Of a stretch of DNA of 64,000 nt, positions 17,851 to 28,100 are shown piece after piece. The notes beneath the pieces were generated by a model. It was given only the letters and a program-made list of their open reading frames with translations, was not told the origin of the DNA and ran no database searches. Source of the stretch: Halomonas sp. ALS9 (GTDB taxonomy: Bacteria > Pseudomonadota > Gammaproteobacteria > Pseudomonadales > Halomonadaceae); NCBI RefSeq assembly GCF_001651035.1, contig NZ_LXRG01000076.1, forward strand, positions 62,001 to 126,000, in the 5' to 3' direction. The stretch's first letter is position 1, and each line of letters starts with the position of its first letter. A program made the position numbers and the translations under genes.

Positions 17851-18771
17851 TTAGTCAGCGACTTTTCCTAGTAGTAAAAATTCAATCAGTGCTTTTTGGG
17901 CATGCAGGCGATTCCCTGCTTCCTGCCAAACTACTGCGCGGGGGTCGTCGAGCAGGGTGTGACTGATTTCTTCGCCGCGATGTGCGGGTAGGCAGTGCAG
18001 GAAGAGTACGTCTTGATTAGCCTGATCGAGCATGGCTTCTGTCACTTGGAACCCGGCGAAGTCGGCCTCACGTTTTGCCTGCTCCTCTTCCTGGCCCATA
18101 GAAGCCCAAACGTCGGTGGTGATCAGGTCGACCTGCTTTACCGCTTCCTGGGGGTCGTGTAGTAGCGTTACTTGATCGCCAGCGGCTGCCATAATATCGG
18201 CACGAGGCTCGTAGCCTTTCGGGCAGCAAATGCGCAGATGAAAACCGAACTGTCGAGCGGCATTTATCCATGAATGGCACATGTTGTTGCCATCGCCAAT
18301 CCACACCGCTGTGCGTCCTTTTACACTGCCGCGTAGTTCAGTCCAAGTCATTACGTCGGCAAGCAGTTGGCAGGGGTGATAGTCATCGCTCAAGGCGTTA
18401 ATCACCGGTACGCTGCTGGCGCTGGCGTAAGTTTCTAGCCCCGCGTGAGAGAAGGTACGAATCATTACCGCATCGACCATTTCAGACAGTACTCGAGCGG
18501 TGTCTTCAATTGGCTCGCCCCGGCCTAGCTGAGTATCGCGGGGGGAGAGGAAGAGTGCGTGGCCGCCAAACTGTGCCATTCCCGTTTCAAACGAAACCCG
18601 CGTACGTGTCGATGATTTTTCAAAGATCATCGCCAGGGTGCGGTTAGGTAATGGTGTATAAACAGGACCTTGGGCTTTGAGATTGGTTTTGATCGTAATG
18701 GCGCGCTGGATCAAATAGTCCAGTTCATCCGGGGTCAAATCTAGCAAGGTCAGGAAATGGCGTGTCGCCAT
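17851..18771 (-). CDS. argF: Ornithine carbamoyltransferase
   Basis: It makes citrulline from ornithine and carbamoyl phosphate in arginine synthesis. The 306-residue protein has the carbamoyl-phosphate-binding STRTR motif ([15 protein letters not shown], about residues 50-64), the HPCQ-containing region [12 protein letters not shown] and the ornithine-binding HCLPAHRG near the C-terminus. The GGAGAGAAG stretch just before the ATG is a good ribosome-binding site. It is a stand-alone gene; the minus-strand transcript ends at the bidirectional terminator. Confidence 0.94.
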   Translation of the reverse strand: MATRHFLTLLDLTPDELDYLIQRAITIKTNLKAQGPVYTPLPNRTLAMIFEKSSTRTRVSFETGMAQFGGHALFLSPRDTQLGRGEPIEDTARVLSEMVDAVMIRTFSHAGLETYASASSVPVINALSDDYHPCQLLADVMTWTELRGSVKGRTAVWIGDGNNMCHSWINAARQFGFHLRICCPKGYEPRADIMAAAGDQVTLLHDPQEAVKQVDLITTDVWASMGQEEEQAKREADFAGFQVTEAMLDQANQDVLFLHCLPAHRGEEISHTLLDDPRAVVWQEAGNRLHAQKALIEFLLLGKVAD

Positions 18772-18936
18772 AAGAGCTTCTCTCCGCGCAAAAACACTAT
18801 CCTAGCGATGCTGCAGGGGATGCGCAACGCGGACGGCATGCGTAGAATGCCCTTTACACGTTAAAACCGAGCGCTCTACTCAGGTACTGGTCTTAAGAAC
18901 CATATTAAGTACTAGTCTCAAGTCCTCATTACAAGG

Positions 18937-18970
18937 GCTAGGTTCACGAGCTAGGTTCAAGGGCTAGGGC
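18937..18970. repeat. Degenerate 13-bp tandem repeat upstream of grxD
   Basis: GCTAGGTTCA occurs at 18937-18946 and 18950-18959, and GCTAGGGC at 18963-18970, so the period is 13 bp. Looser related copies (TACTGGTCTTAAG, TACTAGTCTCAAG) lie just before. It fills much of the 254-bp argF/grxD gap. No function is evident. Confidence 0.65.
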
Positions 18971-19025
18971 CGAGCCAAGTAAATGAGTGAGAGAGCATCG
19001 GTCATTGATAAGCAAGGAGAATAGT

Positions 19026-19376
19026 ATGAGCACGACTGCCGAAAACATTCAGCGTCAAATTAGCGAAAACCCGATTCTGATTTACATGAAAGGTTCGCCC
19101 CAACTGCCCCAGTGTGGGTTTTCTGCCCAGACCGTTCAGGCGTTGATGAGCTGCGGCGAGCGCTTTGCGTTCGTTAACGTCCTGGATAACCCTGATATTC
19201 GCGCTGAACTGCCTAAGATTGCTAACTGGCCCACCTTCCCGCAGCTGTGGGTAGAAGGTGAACTGGTGGGTGGCTGCGATATCGTGGTTGAAATGCACCA
19301 AAACGGGGAGTTGGAAAAGCTGGTAAAAGCCGCTGCTGAGCGTGCCGGTGCGGCGGAAAGCGGTGGTAACGCCTAA
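19026..19376 (+). CDS. grxD: Monothiol glutaredoxin, Grx4 type
   Basis: It is a CGFS-type monothiol glutaredoxin involved in iron-sulfur cluster transfer. The 116-residue protein has the CGFS motif in LPQCGFSAQTVQ (around residue 30), WPTFPQLWVEGELVGGCDI with the glutathione-binding TFPQ and GGCD positions, all as in GrxD. I chose the ATG at 19026, which follows AAGGAG; the frame is open 13 codons further upstream. Confidence 0.94.
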   Translation: MSTTAENIQRQISENPILIYMKGSPQLPQCGFSAQTVQALMSCGERFAFVNVLDNPDIRAELPKIANWPTFPQLWVEGELVGGCDIVVEMHQNGELEKLVKAAAERAGAAESGGNA

Positions 19377-19476
19377 GCGTTGTCGAATATTCCGCCTGTT
19401 TCTGGCGGTTGGCGGGCTGCGGTGCAACCGCTAGAATGGCGTTTGTTATCGCATCGTCTTTGTTATGCATCGTGGC

Positions 19477-19510
19477 ACTTGTCTCGCGCTGGCTCCAGCG
19501 CGAGACAAGT
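19477..19510. repeat. 34-bp near-perfect palindrome in the dnaX leader
   Basis: ACTTGTCTCGCGCTGG (19477-19492) is followed by CT and then its exact reverse complement (19495-19510). The 16-bp stem with almost no loop ends 26 bp before the dnaX start codon. It could be an RNA hairpin or a cruciform in the dnaX leader, or a terminator-like element after grxD, though no T-run follows. Confidence 0.9.
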
Positions 19511-19536
19511 CTGCCCGCCGAAGGAAGTACAGCTTC

Positions 19537-21585
19537 ATGAGTTATCAGGTTCTGGCCCGCAAGTGGCGGCCTCGCACATTCCACGAACTCGTGGGCCAGG
19601 CCCATGTTCAGCGCGCCTTGGTCAATGCCCTTGATCAGGGCCGTCTGCACCACGCCTACCTATTTACGGGTACCCGCGGCGTGGGTAAAACCACATTAGC
19701 GCGTATTCTTGCCAAGTGTTTGAATTGCACGGCCAATGGCCGTGGTGATGAAGGCATTACCTCTACCCCGTGTGGACAGTGCGATAGCTGTCAAGCAATC
19801 GATGAAGGGCGTTTTGTTGATCTTATTGAGGTAGATGCGGCGTCAAGAACTAAAGTAGAAGATACCCGGGAACTGCTGGATAACGTTCAGTACGCGCCTA
19901 CCCAAGGGCGTTATAAGGTGTACTTGATTGATGAGGTGCACATGCTCTCCACTAGCAGTTTCAATGCGCTGCTGAAAACGCTGGAAGAGCCGCCTCCCCA
20001 CGTTAAATTTTTGCTGGCGACCACCGACCCGCAAAAACTGCCGCCGACGGTGCTCTCGCGCTGCCTCCAATTTACCCTCAAACATATGCCGCCAGAGCGG
20101 GTGGTTGAGCACCTTACCTATGTGCTGGGTGAAGAGGGCGTCGCCTTTGATGAGAGCGCCTTGTGGCTGCTGGGTAAAGCAGCGGAAGGCTCAATGCGCG
20201 ATGCCATGAGCCTAACCGACCAAGCCATTGCATTTGGTCAGGGAGCCGTCCGTCATGCGGATGTGGCTGCCATGCTAGGCACCTTGGATCATCGCCATAT
20301 TCTCGGTTTGGCAGAGGCCCTGGCCGATGTAGATGTGCAGCGGCTGTTAGCCGAAGTCGCTCAGTTAGCTGAGCAAGGCCCGGATTTTGCCGCGGTGCTG
20401 GATGAGCTATCAAGCATGTTGCACCGTTTGGCGGTGGCACAAATGGTGCCTGACGCCGTAGATAACAGCCACGGTGATCGTGACGTTATCCTGCAGTTGG
20501 CAAGCCGTTTCACCGCTGAAGATGTTCAACTCTATTACCAGATTGGTATTCAGGGTCGCGGGGACATGGTGCATGCCCCTGATCTGCGTAGCGCGTTAGA
20601 GATGACGCTGCTACGCATGCTGGCGTTTCGCCCTCAAGGCGTGCCGAAGCCTCCACGTACTCCTCTACCTCTCCGCCGGGAGCCTTCTGAGGCAACTGCG
20701 ACTGATGTGAGTGCTCAAGCGTCAGTGGTAGAGACAGCATCACGCGAGTCGCAGCCTGCGGCAGAAGCTGAAGCCCGTTCAGGCGCTCAGCCAGAATCTC
20801 AGTCAAAGCCGCTGGCGGAGGCTCAGCTTCAAACGTCCGTGCCTTCCGCTGAAGAGGAGCCGCCGCTGCAAGAGCCACCCCCATGGACAGTCGAAGCTGA
20901 TGCAGCAGTGATAGAGAATGAAGCTGCCCAGCAAACCGCAGAGCCAGCGGCGATGGCTGAGCCGGAACATGCTGCTGAACCAGAGCCAACCTTAACGCCC
21001 GGCCCCGCCTCTGAGCCCGAGGCCTTGGAGCCCGCCACGGCTGAGCCACCCACAGCTCAACCAGAGGCACTTTCTGAAGCCATTCCAGAAACCCGGCCAG
21101 AAGCCATTCCAGAAACCATTCTAGAGACTGTTCCTGAAGTCGTTTCTGAAGCTGTTTCTGAAACCGTTTCTCAAACCCTGCCAGGCAAGTTGGATAATAC
21201 TAAGTGGTTGGAGTGCTTTGACTCCCTGGGCTTGGGTGGCTTAACTCGTAACCTGGCGGGCAATTGTTTGGTCGAGGGTGACGACGGCACGCTGCTGACG
21301 CTTCGCCTAGACCCCAGTCAAGAGGCCATGCAGGCGGAGGTGCACCAAACGCGCATCGAACGGGCGCTGAAAGAGCAGGGCATGCCCCGGCGCATAGCGT
21401 TTTACGTGGCCGAGTTGTCTACTAGCATGGAAACACCCCGGCAGCGCGAAGAGCGTCTTAATAAAGAGCGCCACGCCCAGGCGGTTGATCTACTCAATCA
21501 CGACCCCCATGTACAGAAGTTACAGCAGGCATTTGGTGCAAAGCTGATAGAATCCAGCGTAAAGCCTGCCGACGCGGCACGCTAA
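19537..21585 (+). CDS. dnaX: DNA polymerase III subunits tau/gamma
   Basis: It encodes the clamp-loader ATPase. From the ATG at 19537 (good AAGGAAG site) the protein is 682 residues. Visible: Walker A GTRGVGKTT (about residues 45-53), a four-cysteine zinc finger (CLNC through CGQCDSC, about 64-89), Walker B LIDEVHML, and the SRC motif VLSRCLQF. Residues 388-548 are a low-complexity linker of Glu, Ala, Pro, Ser and Thr. The last 135 residues are the tau-specific part that binds DnaB and the polymerase. I saw no A AAA AAG slippery heptamer in the linker, so a separate gamma form is not evident. ybaB and recR follow, the classical order. Confidence 0.95.
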   Translation: MSYQVLARKWRPRTFHELVGQAHVQRALVNALDQGRLHHAYLFTGTRGVGKTTLARILAKCLNCTANGRGDEGITSTPCGQCDSCQAIDEGRFVDLIEVDAASRTKVEDTRELLDNVQYAPTQGRYKVYLIDEVHMLSTSSFNALLKTLEEPPPHVKFLLATTDPQKLPPTVLSRCLQFTLKHMPPERVVEHLTYVLGEEGVAFDESALWLLGKAAEGSMRDAMSLTDQAIAFGQGAVRHADVAAMLGTLDHRHILGLAEALADVDVQRLLAEVAQLAEQGPDFAAVLDELSSMLHRLAVAQMVPDAVDNSHGDRDVILQLASRFTAEDVQLYYQIGIQGRGDMVHAPDLRSALEMTLLRMLAFRPQGVPKPPRTPLPLRREPSEATATDVSAQASVVETASRESQPAAEAEARSGAQPESQSKPLAEAQLQTSVPSAEEEPPLQEPPPWTVEADAAVIENEAAQQTAEPAAMAEPEHAAEPEPTLTPGPASEPEALEPATAEPPTAQPEALSEAIPETRPEAIPETILETVPEVVSEAVSETVSQTLPGKLDNTKWLECFDSLGLGGLTRNLAGNCLVEGDDGTLLTLRLDPSQEAMQAEVHQTRIERALKEQGMPRRIAFYVAELSTSMETPRQREERLNKERHAQAVDLLNHDPHVQKLQQAFGAKLIESSVKPADAAR

Positions 21586-21669
21586 ACGCTTTTAATTCAG
21601 CCGAGACAGCAACTTTTTTAACTAGAACGTTTTATTAACAGTTTAACTACTTACGTTGGAGATAAGGCC

Positions 21670-21996
21670 ATGTTTAAAGGTGGAATGGGCAATTTGATGC
21701 AACAAGCCCAAGAGATGCAGGAAAAAATGCAGCGCGCCCAAGAAGAAGTCGCTAATACCGAAGTGCAGGGCGAGGCGGGTGCCGGAATGGTTAAGGTTAC
21801 CATGAACGGTCGCCACGACGTTTCCAACGTGTCCATTGACCCCAGCGTCATGGAAGAGGACAAAGAGTTGCTGGAAGATTTGTTAGCAGCGGCGGTCAAC
21901 GACGCAGTACGCAAGTTGGAAGTTAGCTCTAAACAGAAGATGGAAGAAGCAACGGCGGGCTTGAACCTTCCCCCCGGCTTTAAGATGCCGTTCTAA
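21670..21996 (+). CDS. ybaB: YbaB/EbfC nucleoid-associated protein
   Basis: This small DNA-binding protein of 108 residues is encoded between dnaX and recR in most bacteria. It opens with [21 protein letters not shown], a long helix rich in Met, Gln and Glu, continues with [17 protein letters not shown] and ends [12 protein letters not shown], all typical. The ATG follows a GGAG site. It is 3 bp before recR. Confidence 0.95.
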   Translation: MFKGGMGNLMQQAQEMQEKMQRAQEEVANTEVQGEAGAGMVKVTMNGRHDVSNVSIDPSVMEEDKELLEDLLAAAVNDAVRKLEVSSKQKMEEATAGLNLPPGFKMPF

Positions 21997-21999
21997 GCA

Positions 22000-22605
22000 A
22001 TGCGCTTTTCTCCTCTCGTTGAGCAGTTAATGGATGCTTTTCGCATACTGCCAGGCGTTGGGCCTAAAACGGCCCAGCGTATGGCAATGCATCTACTTGA
22101 GCGCGAACGGCCAGGTGGGCAGCGACTTGCTGCGATTATTCAACAGGCGATCGAAGAAGTCGGTTATTGCCAACGTTGCCGCACGCTCACCGAGGCTGAT
22201 ATTTGCATGCTGTGCGAAAGCCCGCGTCGTGATGATGCGCTGCTTTGCGTGGTAGAGTCGCCTGCCGATCAACTGGCGATTGAAGAAGCCGGTGGCTTTA
22301 AAGGCCGCTACTTTGTGCTTCACGGCCACCTTTCGCCGTTAGACGGCGTGGGGCCAGAGTCAATTGGTTTAGACTTGCTGGAAGCGCGTGTTGCAGAAGG
22401 ACTCATTGAAGAGGTGGTGTTGGCGACTAACCCTACCATCGAGGGTGAAGCCACTGCCCACTATATTGCTGCGCTGCTATCCGAACATGGCGTCAAACTT
22501 TCTCGGCTTGCCTATGGCGTGCCCATGGGGGGTGAGCTGGAATACGTTGATGGCGGTACCTTGAGTCGTGCCTTTAATGGGCGTCTGCCGTTTGCCAGCG
22601 AATAA
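22000..22605 (+). CDS. recR: Recombination mediator RecR
   Basis: It works with RecF and RecO to load RecA at gaps. The 201-residue protein has the N-terminal helix-hairpin-helix ([19 protein letters not shown]), a four-cysteine zinc finger ([16 protein letters not shown], about residues 57-72), and the Toprim domain ([19 protein letters not shown]) with the Walker-like C-terminal [19 protein letters not shown]. Length is normal. It is probably cotranscribed with dnaX and ybaB. Confidence 0.96.
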   Translation: MRFSPLVEQLMDAFRILPGVGPKTAQRMAMHLLERERPGGQRLAAIIQQAIEEVGYCQRCRTLTEADICMLCESPRRDDALLCVVESPADQLAIEEAGGFKGRYFVLHGHLSPLDGVGPESIGLDLLEARVAEGLIEEVVLATNPTIEGEATAHYIAALLSEHGVKLSRLAYGVPMGGELEYVDGGTLSRAFNGRLPFASE

Positions 22606-22652
22606 GCCTACCTAAAACGCAAGCGCTAAAGCGTTTGCGCCAACTTGGAAGA

Positions 22653-23789
22653 ATGCTTTTGTCCTCTCTTACTCCCTCTTTTCAATGGCTTGATACCCCA
22701 GATGCGCTTGATACAGCGTGCGAGCAAGTTGCCGATGCCTCTGTAATTGCACTGGATACCGAGTTTTTCCGAGAGAACACCTTTTTTCCAGTCCCTGCGT
22801 TGATTCAATTTACCGCCGGTGAAGAGGTTTATCTGATTGATCCAGTGGCCGTCCCGTGTAGCGATAAATTCCGCGCCCTGCTGCAAAATAGTGCCATCAA
22901 GTTACTGCATTCCTGCAGCGAAGACCTGGAAGTCTTTCAGCACTGGGCGGGGGTACTGCCTGAGCCGTTAATCGACACCCAGGTGGTACAGGGGTTCTTG
23001 GGCGAAAACCCAGGCATGGGGTATCAAAAGCTGGTCGAATTTTGGGTGGGTGAAACCCTGCCTAAAGAGGAAACTCGTTCAAACTGGCTAGTGCGCCCGC
23101 TGTCGCCAGCGCAGTGCCATTACGCCGCGCTGGACGTTATCTATTTACTCAAAGTCTGGACGCTACAGGCTGAAAAGCTTGCCATGCTTGGGCGCCGCGA
23201 GTGGGTAGACGATGAGTGCGCTAACCTAATCGAACAGGCCGGGCGCAGTGTTGATAACGATCAACAGTGGTATACCCGTCAACGTCAACTATGGCGCCTC
23301 ACTCCCCGTCAAATGGAAGCGTATCGGCTGATGACTACGTGGCGTGAAGGCGAAACTCGCCGTCGCAACTTGCCGCGTAATTGGTTGATTAGTGACAAAC
23401 TGCTGTTTGCGATCGCCGAAAAGATGCCCAGTAATCGCTTCGAACTCGCAGAGGTGGAAGGCGTTAAACCGATGCTAATCAAAAAAGAGGGCGATGCACT
23501 GCTGGCGATGGTTAAACAAGCCCTGCACTGCGATGAAACGGGACTACCCAAGCGTTGGCCAGACCCCATGCACCCGACATTCAAGTCGCGTTTTAAAGCG
23601 CTCAAGAAGGCGGTAACCGACAAAGCCAATGACTTAGGGGTGGCGCCAGAAATGCTCATGCGCCGCCGCGATATTGAAACACTGGTGATGCAGGACTTGG
23701 CGGGGGAACCTTACAGCTGGCCGAGCGGTTGGCGGGGCGAGTATTTGAATACCGCGTTAGCCAAGGCTCTTGAGGAGCGAACAGCATGA
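22653..23789 (+). CDS. rnd: Ribonuclease D
   Basis: It is a 3'-5' exoribonuclease for tRNA maturation. The protein of about 378 residues has the DEDD exonuclease motifs ALDTEFFRENTF, the SEDLEVF region and HYAALDVIYLL, followed by an HRDC domain (LTPRQMEAYRLMTTWREGETRRR). The start is uncertain: ATG at 22653 has its GGAAG sequence too close, TTG at 22659 has it at an ideal 7 bp, and TTG at 22635 is also open. Its stop overlaps the ycgL start by 4 bp. Confidence 0.93.
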   Translation: MLLSSLTPSFQWLDTPDALDTACEQVADASVIALDTEFFRENTFFPVPALIQFTAGEEVYLIDPVAVPCSDKFRALLQNSAIKLLHSCSEDLEVFQHWAGVLPEPLIDTQVVQGFLGENPGMGYQKLVEFWVGETLPKEETRSNWLVRPLSPAQCHYAALDVIYLLKVWTLQAEKLAMLGRREWVDDECANLIEQAGRSVDNDQQWYTRQRQLWRLTPRQMEAYRLMTTWREGETRRRNLPRNWLISDKLLFAIAEKMPSNRFELAEVEGVKPMLIKKEGDALLAMVKQALHCDETGLPKRWPDPMHPTFKSRFKALKKAVTDKANDLGVAPEMLMRRRDIETLVMQDLAGEPYSWPSGWRGEYLNTALAKALEERTA

Positions 23790-24094
23790 GCGACAAACTG
23801 ATTTGCGAGGTTTTTAAAAGCTCGCGTAAAGATGAAATGTATTTATACGTCGATAAGCGTCAAGGGTTGGCCGATGTCCCAGAGCAACTGCTGGAAACAT
23901 TCGGCAAGCCGGTGCCGGTGTTTACTATGCTGTTGACCGCTGACAAGAAATTGTCGCGGGTGAATGCAGCAGACGTGGTGGAAGGCATTAAAGATAAAGG
24001 GTTCTATTTGCAAATGCCACCGCCGAAAGAGGCCTATTTGCTCGACGTGCATCGCGCCCACGTTGCTTCACACGCTGATAAAGCGCCACCATAG
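23786..24094 (+). CDS. YcgL-domain protein
   Basis: This 102-residue cytoplasmic protein belongs to the YcgL (UPF0745-like) family, whose role is unknown. Recognisable features are the N-terminal CEVFKSSRKDEMYLYVDK and the C-terminal KGFYLQMPPPKEAYL. It overlaps rnd by 4 bp (ATGA), a neighbour pair often seen in gammaproteobacteria, and acpH follows 6 bp downstream. Confidence 0.88.
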   Translation: MSDKLICEVFKSSRKDEMYLYVDKRQGLADVPEQLLETFGKPVPVFTMLLTADKKLSRVNAADVVEGIKDKGFYLQMPPPKEAYLLDVHRAHVASHADKAPP

Positions 24095-24100
24095 CCGGCT

Positions 24101-24676
24101 ATGAACTTTCTTGCCCATGCCTGGTTGGTGAGTGCCGGTAGCGATGATTTTCTCTACGGCAATTTAATTGCCGATGGGGTTAAGGGGCGCGATTTAAGCG
24201 CCTGGCCTAGCGCCACTGCGCTGGGTATTCGCCATCACCGCCGGGTGGATGCCTGGGTAGATAGCCATCCTAGCGTCATTGATGCACGGCGGCGTGCGCC
24301 AGCTGGTCAGCGTCGCTATGCGGGTATAGCGCTGGATATGGTGTGGGATCATTTTCTAGCCCGGGATACTGCAGGGATGGCGGATCAAGAGGCGATTGTT
24401 GAGCGTTGTTATCGGCTGCTCTCCGCACGGCCCGCGCCGAACCGGCTGGCAGGTATGATGCCGATTCTCGTCGAGCACGACTGGCTAAGAAGCTATGCGG
24501 ACTTTTCCTTTACCTGTCGGGCGGTCGCAGGAATTGGCCGACGTTTATCTGGCCCCAATCAGTTGGCTGCTTTAGTGCCTTGGCTGTACGATGATTATCA
24601 AGCGTTAGAGAGCGATTTCCGGACACTATGGCCCGCGCTATTAGCCGAGTTAAGCCACCAAGATACATCCCCATAA
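24101..24676 (+). CDS. acpH: Acyl carrier protein phosphodiesterase
   Basis: AcpH removes the 4'-phosphopantetheine arm from holo-ACP. The 191-residue protein has the family opening MNFLAHAWL, GNLIADGVKG, and histidine/aspartate-rich motifs GIRHHRRVDAWVDSHP and ALDMVWDHFLAR, consistent with an HD-like metal site. It starts 6 bp after the ycgL-type gene and probably shares its transcript. The similar DUF479 label would be the conservative name. Confidence 0.87.
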   Translation: MNFLAHAWLVSAGSDDFLYGNLIADGVKGRDLSAWPSATALGIRHHRRVDAWVDSHPSVIDARRRAPAGQRRYAGIALDMVWDHFLARDTAGMADQEAIVERCYRLLSARPAPNRLAGMMPILVEHDWLRSYADFSFTCRAVAGIGRRLSGPNQLAALVPWLYDDYQALESDFRTLWPALLAELSHQDTSP

Positions 24677-24711
24677 TAAAGAATTTTTCCGTGACAATGA
24701 GGCAGGCGAAG

Positions 24712-25167
24712 ATGGAAACCGCAATGCGCGAACGTTTTTGGGAGCGCTTTACCCTTGAAGAGCTAACGCCCCAGGAGTGGGAGGCGCTATGCGACGGCTG
24801 TGGGCAGTGCTGCCTGCTGAAGTTGCACGATGAGGATACCCAGGAGTTGGCGGTGTTGAATGTAGCCTGTCGCCTGCTGGATATCCACAGCTGTCAGTGT
24901 AGCGATTATGCCAACCGTTTTGACACTGTGCCCGACTGTACTCAGCTGACGCCTGCGTTGGTTAAAGAGTTTACCTGGTTACCACAGAGCTGTGGCTACC
25001 GGCGGGTGGCGGAAGGGCGCAAGCTGGCGGGTTGGCATCCGCTGTTAAGCAATGACGCCGAGCGGGTTCACCGCAAAGGGGTCAGTGTGCGCAGCTTTGC
25101 GGTGTCCCAGGATGAGGTGCCAGAGCAGCAACTAGAGTCGCATATTATTGCTGTACTGCCGATGTGA
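24712..25167 (+). CDS. YcgN-family cysteine cluster protein
   Basis: The protein of about 151 residues has cysteine motifs CDGCGQCC near the N-terminus and further cysteines in CRLLDIHSCQCSDYANR and SCGYRRVAEGR, typical of the YkgJ/YcgN zinc- or iron-binding cluster family. The function is unknown. I chose the ATG at 24712, which has a purine-rich stretch upstream; in-frame ATG codons at 24697 and 24628 would extend it into acpH. Its 3' end overlaps the 3' end of the convergent GGDEF-EAL gene by 23 bp. Confidence 0.82.
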   Translation: METAMRERFWERFTLEELTPQEWEALCDGCGQCCLLKLHDEDTQELAVLNVACRLLDIHSCQCSDYANRFDTVPDCTQLTPALVKEFTWLPQSCGYRRVAEGRKLAGWHPLLSNDAERVHRKGVSVRSFAVSQDEVPEQQLESHIIAVLPM

Positions 25168-28100
25168 CTGAGCCCCGCCTTGCCGTTAACCAATTGCATA
25201 GCGCCTCGAAGGGCATGGGGCGAGCGAACAGGTAGCCCTGAAAAATATCGCACTTCAAGGCCACCAACTGTTGGTGCTGTTGTGACGTCTCTACTCCCTC
25301 GGCTACCACCATCAGCTCTAGATGGTGCGCAAGGGCAACTATGCCTTGCACGATGGCGGCATCCTTGCTGTTGTTGGCAATATTGTTGATAAAGCTGCGG
25401 TCAATTTTTACCTTATCAACGGGTAAGTGGCGCAAGTAGCTCAGGCTTGAAAAACCAGTACCGAAATCATCAATCGCAACACTGATCCCCATCTCGCGCA
25501 GCGCATGCAGCCTAGCAATCGCAGCGTCGGTATCGTTCATCAATATGCCTTCGGTTAACTCAAGTTCTAGCGACGTTGCGCTGAGCCCAGTGGCTGCAAG
25601 CGTGGTGCTGAGCGAGCTTAAAAAACTTGGCCGGTGAAACTGCATCGGCGAAAGGTTGACCGAAATACGGCAGTGGCTGGGAAGCTGCGGCTGAAGAATG
25701 AGAAAATCCCGTGCGGCGCGCTCAATCACCCATTGGCTTAAGGCGATAATTTGCCCTGTCTCTTCTGCAATGGGTATAAATAGATCTGGTGAGATCGCGC
25801 CTTTGACCGGATGATTCCAACGTACCAGTGCTTCAAAGCCCTGAACGTTTCCATCGATTGCTAACAATGGTTGGTAATGCAGCTCAAACTGTTCATTTAG
25901 AATGGCTTCCTGCAAATCGTTTCTTAGCGTCACTCGTTGCGTGAGCTTTTGATTAATATCCTGAGTGAAGGTTTGCAAGGCGTTGCGACCTTGCTGCTTG
26001 GCCTTATACATCGCCATATCAGCTTGCTGGAGTAACTCTTCAGGTTGCGTCAGATGTTTGTCATTAAGCGCAATACCAATGCTCGCCGAAAGGTAGAGTT
26101 CGTGGCGCTCAATGCGGTAAGGCAGAGCAAGCGCTTCGAGCAGGCGCTCGGCAATTTCTTCTGCTTGCTGGGGGCTTTCAAGATCCGGTAATAGCAATAC
26201 AAACTCATCGCCCCCGAAACGACACAGGGTATCGGAAGGCCTGATGGCTTGCTCAAGCCGCCTGGCAACGTTGATAAGCACTTGGTCGCCAATGCCATGC
26301 CCGAGCGTATCGTTGATCGGTTTAAATTCATCCAGGTCAATAAACAGTACCGCTAGCTGCTGCTTATGACGCCGTGCAAGTTCGACGTCATGGCGCAAAT
26401 GATCTTCAAAAAGAGCGCGGTTGCCAAGGCCTGTTAGCACATCGTGGGTAGCATGAAAAGCGAGTGCGTTCTCATGATCCCGGCGCTCAGAGATATCGTT
26501 TATGCTGCCGACAAAGTGCGTTACTTGGCCTTCAGGACTTCGCACTGGAGAGAGAAATAAGTTGTTCCAGAATGCTTGACCGTTTTTACGATAGTTGCGG
26601 AGGGTCATGGTGATATCGTGTTGCTGCTCAAGCGCATGCTGTATATCAGCAATTTGCTGTGGGTCGGTATCTGGGCCCTGTAAAAAACGCCAGCTGCGAC
26701 CTTGTGCTTCTTCAAGCGTATAGCCTGTCATGTTCACAAAGGCAGAGTTTACATAAAGAATGGGGTAATCCGTTTGCTGAGCCTCACAAATTAAAATGCC
26801 GTTGCTACTGGCTTCCAAACTGCGTTGATAGATACGTAGCTGAGACTCCTTTTGGCGCAGCGCAGTCATCTCTTTGGCAATTCCGTAAACGCCTACGACT
26901 TGATCCATTACCACGGTCGGTAAAAACGACACATCTAACTGGCGTGCGTTGCCCTGTTGGTTGATGACCTCTAAGTCAAAGCGCTGGGCAATACCCAGTA
27001 ATGCTTGTTGGAAGGCGGCATCCACGATGGGGTGATGTTCAGGGGCGACAAAGTCTTTCCAATGACGACCAAGAATCTGTGTTTCGTTAGTTTCAAGAAG
27101 GGTGAGCATGGATCGATTGACGCTTAAATGATAACCGCTCAAATCTAGCGAAAACACCGCATCAGGGTTTTGTGTAAACAGCGAGCGAAACCGTTGTTCG
27201 CTATCCTGCAGGGTCTTTTTTGCTTTCGAAAGTTCACGCGTGCGTTGAGCACGGGCAGATATCAAGGCAAAGCTGAAAACCAGCTGGTAAGTGAGCAGCA
27301 GCCCTGAAAGCCCCACCCCAGCGGCTATAAAGTGAGCTAGTTTTATGGGCGGGTTGGGGAGTTCCGAGAGAGCCAAATTGATGATCGTTCCTCCCGGTAG
27401 CACCATCGTATGCTCAGCGAGCATTGGCGGCTGTGGCCCGAGGAAAGAGGCTTGTAATAGGCCATTCCCTTCATGAATGAGGGAGCCGTTGGAATGGGTT
27501 ATATGCAGCGAATAAGTGCTATTAACCACACTGATTTCCCGCTTGATAAGTAGCGCTAAGTCGATGGCAGCCACGAGCTGATAGGGCTGCTCTGGCTGCT
27601 TGACAGAGAGCAGCGCTAGCGTAGGGCGTTCATAGTCGGGAAACGACCACTGGATGACATTTCGCTGCTGATTAAGCCAAGTCAATGTTGCTAATGTGCT
27701 CAACTGCTCATCAAGCCAAAGTAGAGCACTGTCATGGCGAGAACGGCGCCATAGGTCATTGGCCGTAGGATTAAAGTACGCAATGGCTAATATGCTTGGA
27801 TAATCTGTCCAGTAGCGCTCAACCTCCCGGTTTCGCGATGTGGGGTCGGCAAAGACCTGGCGCCACCGTTCTGTTAAGCGCTCTAGTACGATTGCCCGCG
27901 ACGTCAGCATTTGATCAATATTGACCGCAATACCTTCCAGGTTTTGCTGTGCGTTTCGATGCATGTCTTCATGCTGGTTCCAGCTGACTAAAAACCAGCC
28001 TCCCATGCTCAGGCTAACCCCAAGGATTCCTGCCAATACAGCGGCACTGCTTAAGGATGTTTTCAAGTGAGGAACATGCAGGCTCACCATCATCATGGCA

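Noticed and set aside
18937..18970. Possible CRISPR-like array or iteron set before grxD
   Set aside because: The units are only 10-13 bp and nearly contiguous, with no spacers and no cas or replication genes nearby.
20510..21070. A 186-codon minus-strand frame within dnaX
   Set aside because: It is antisense to the low-complexity Glu/Ala/Pro linker of tau; such biased sequence often leaves the reverse strand open.
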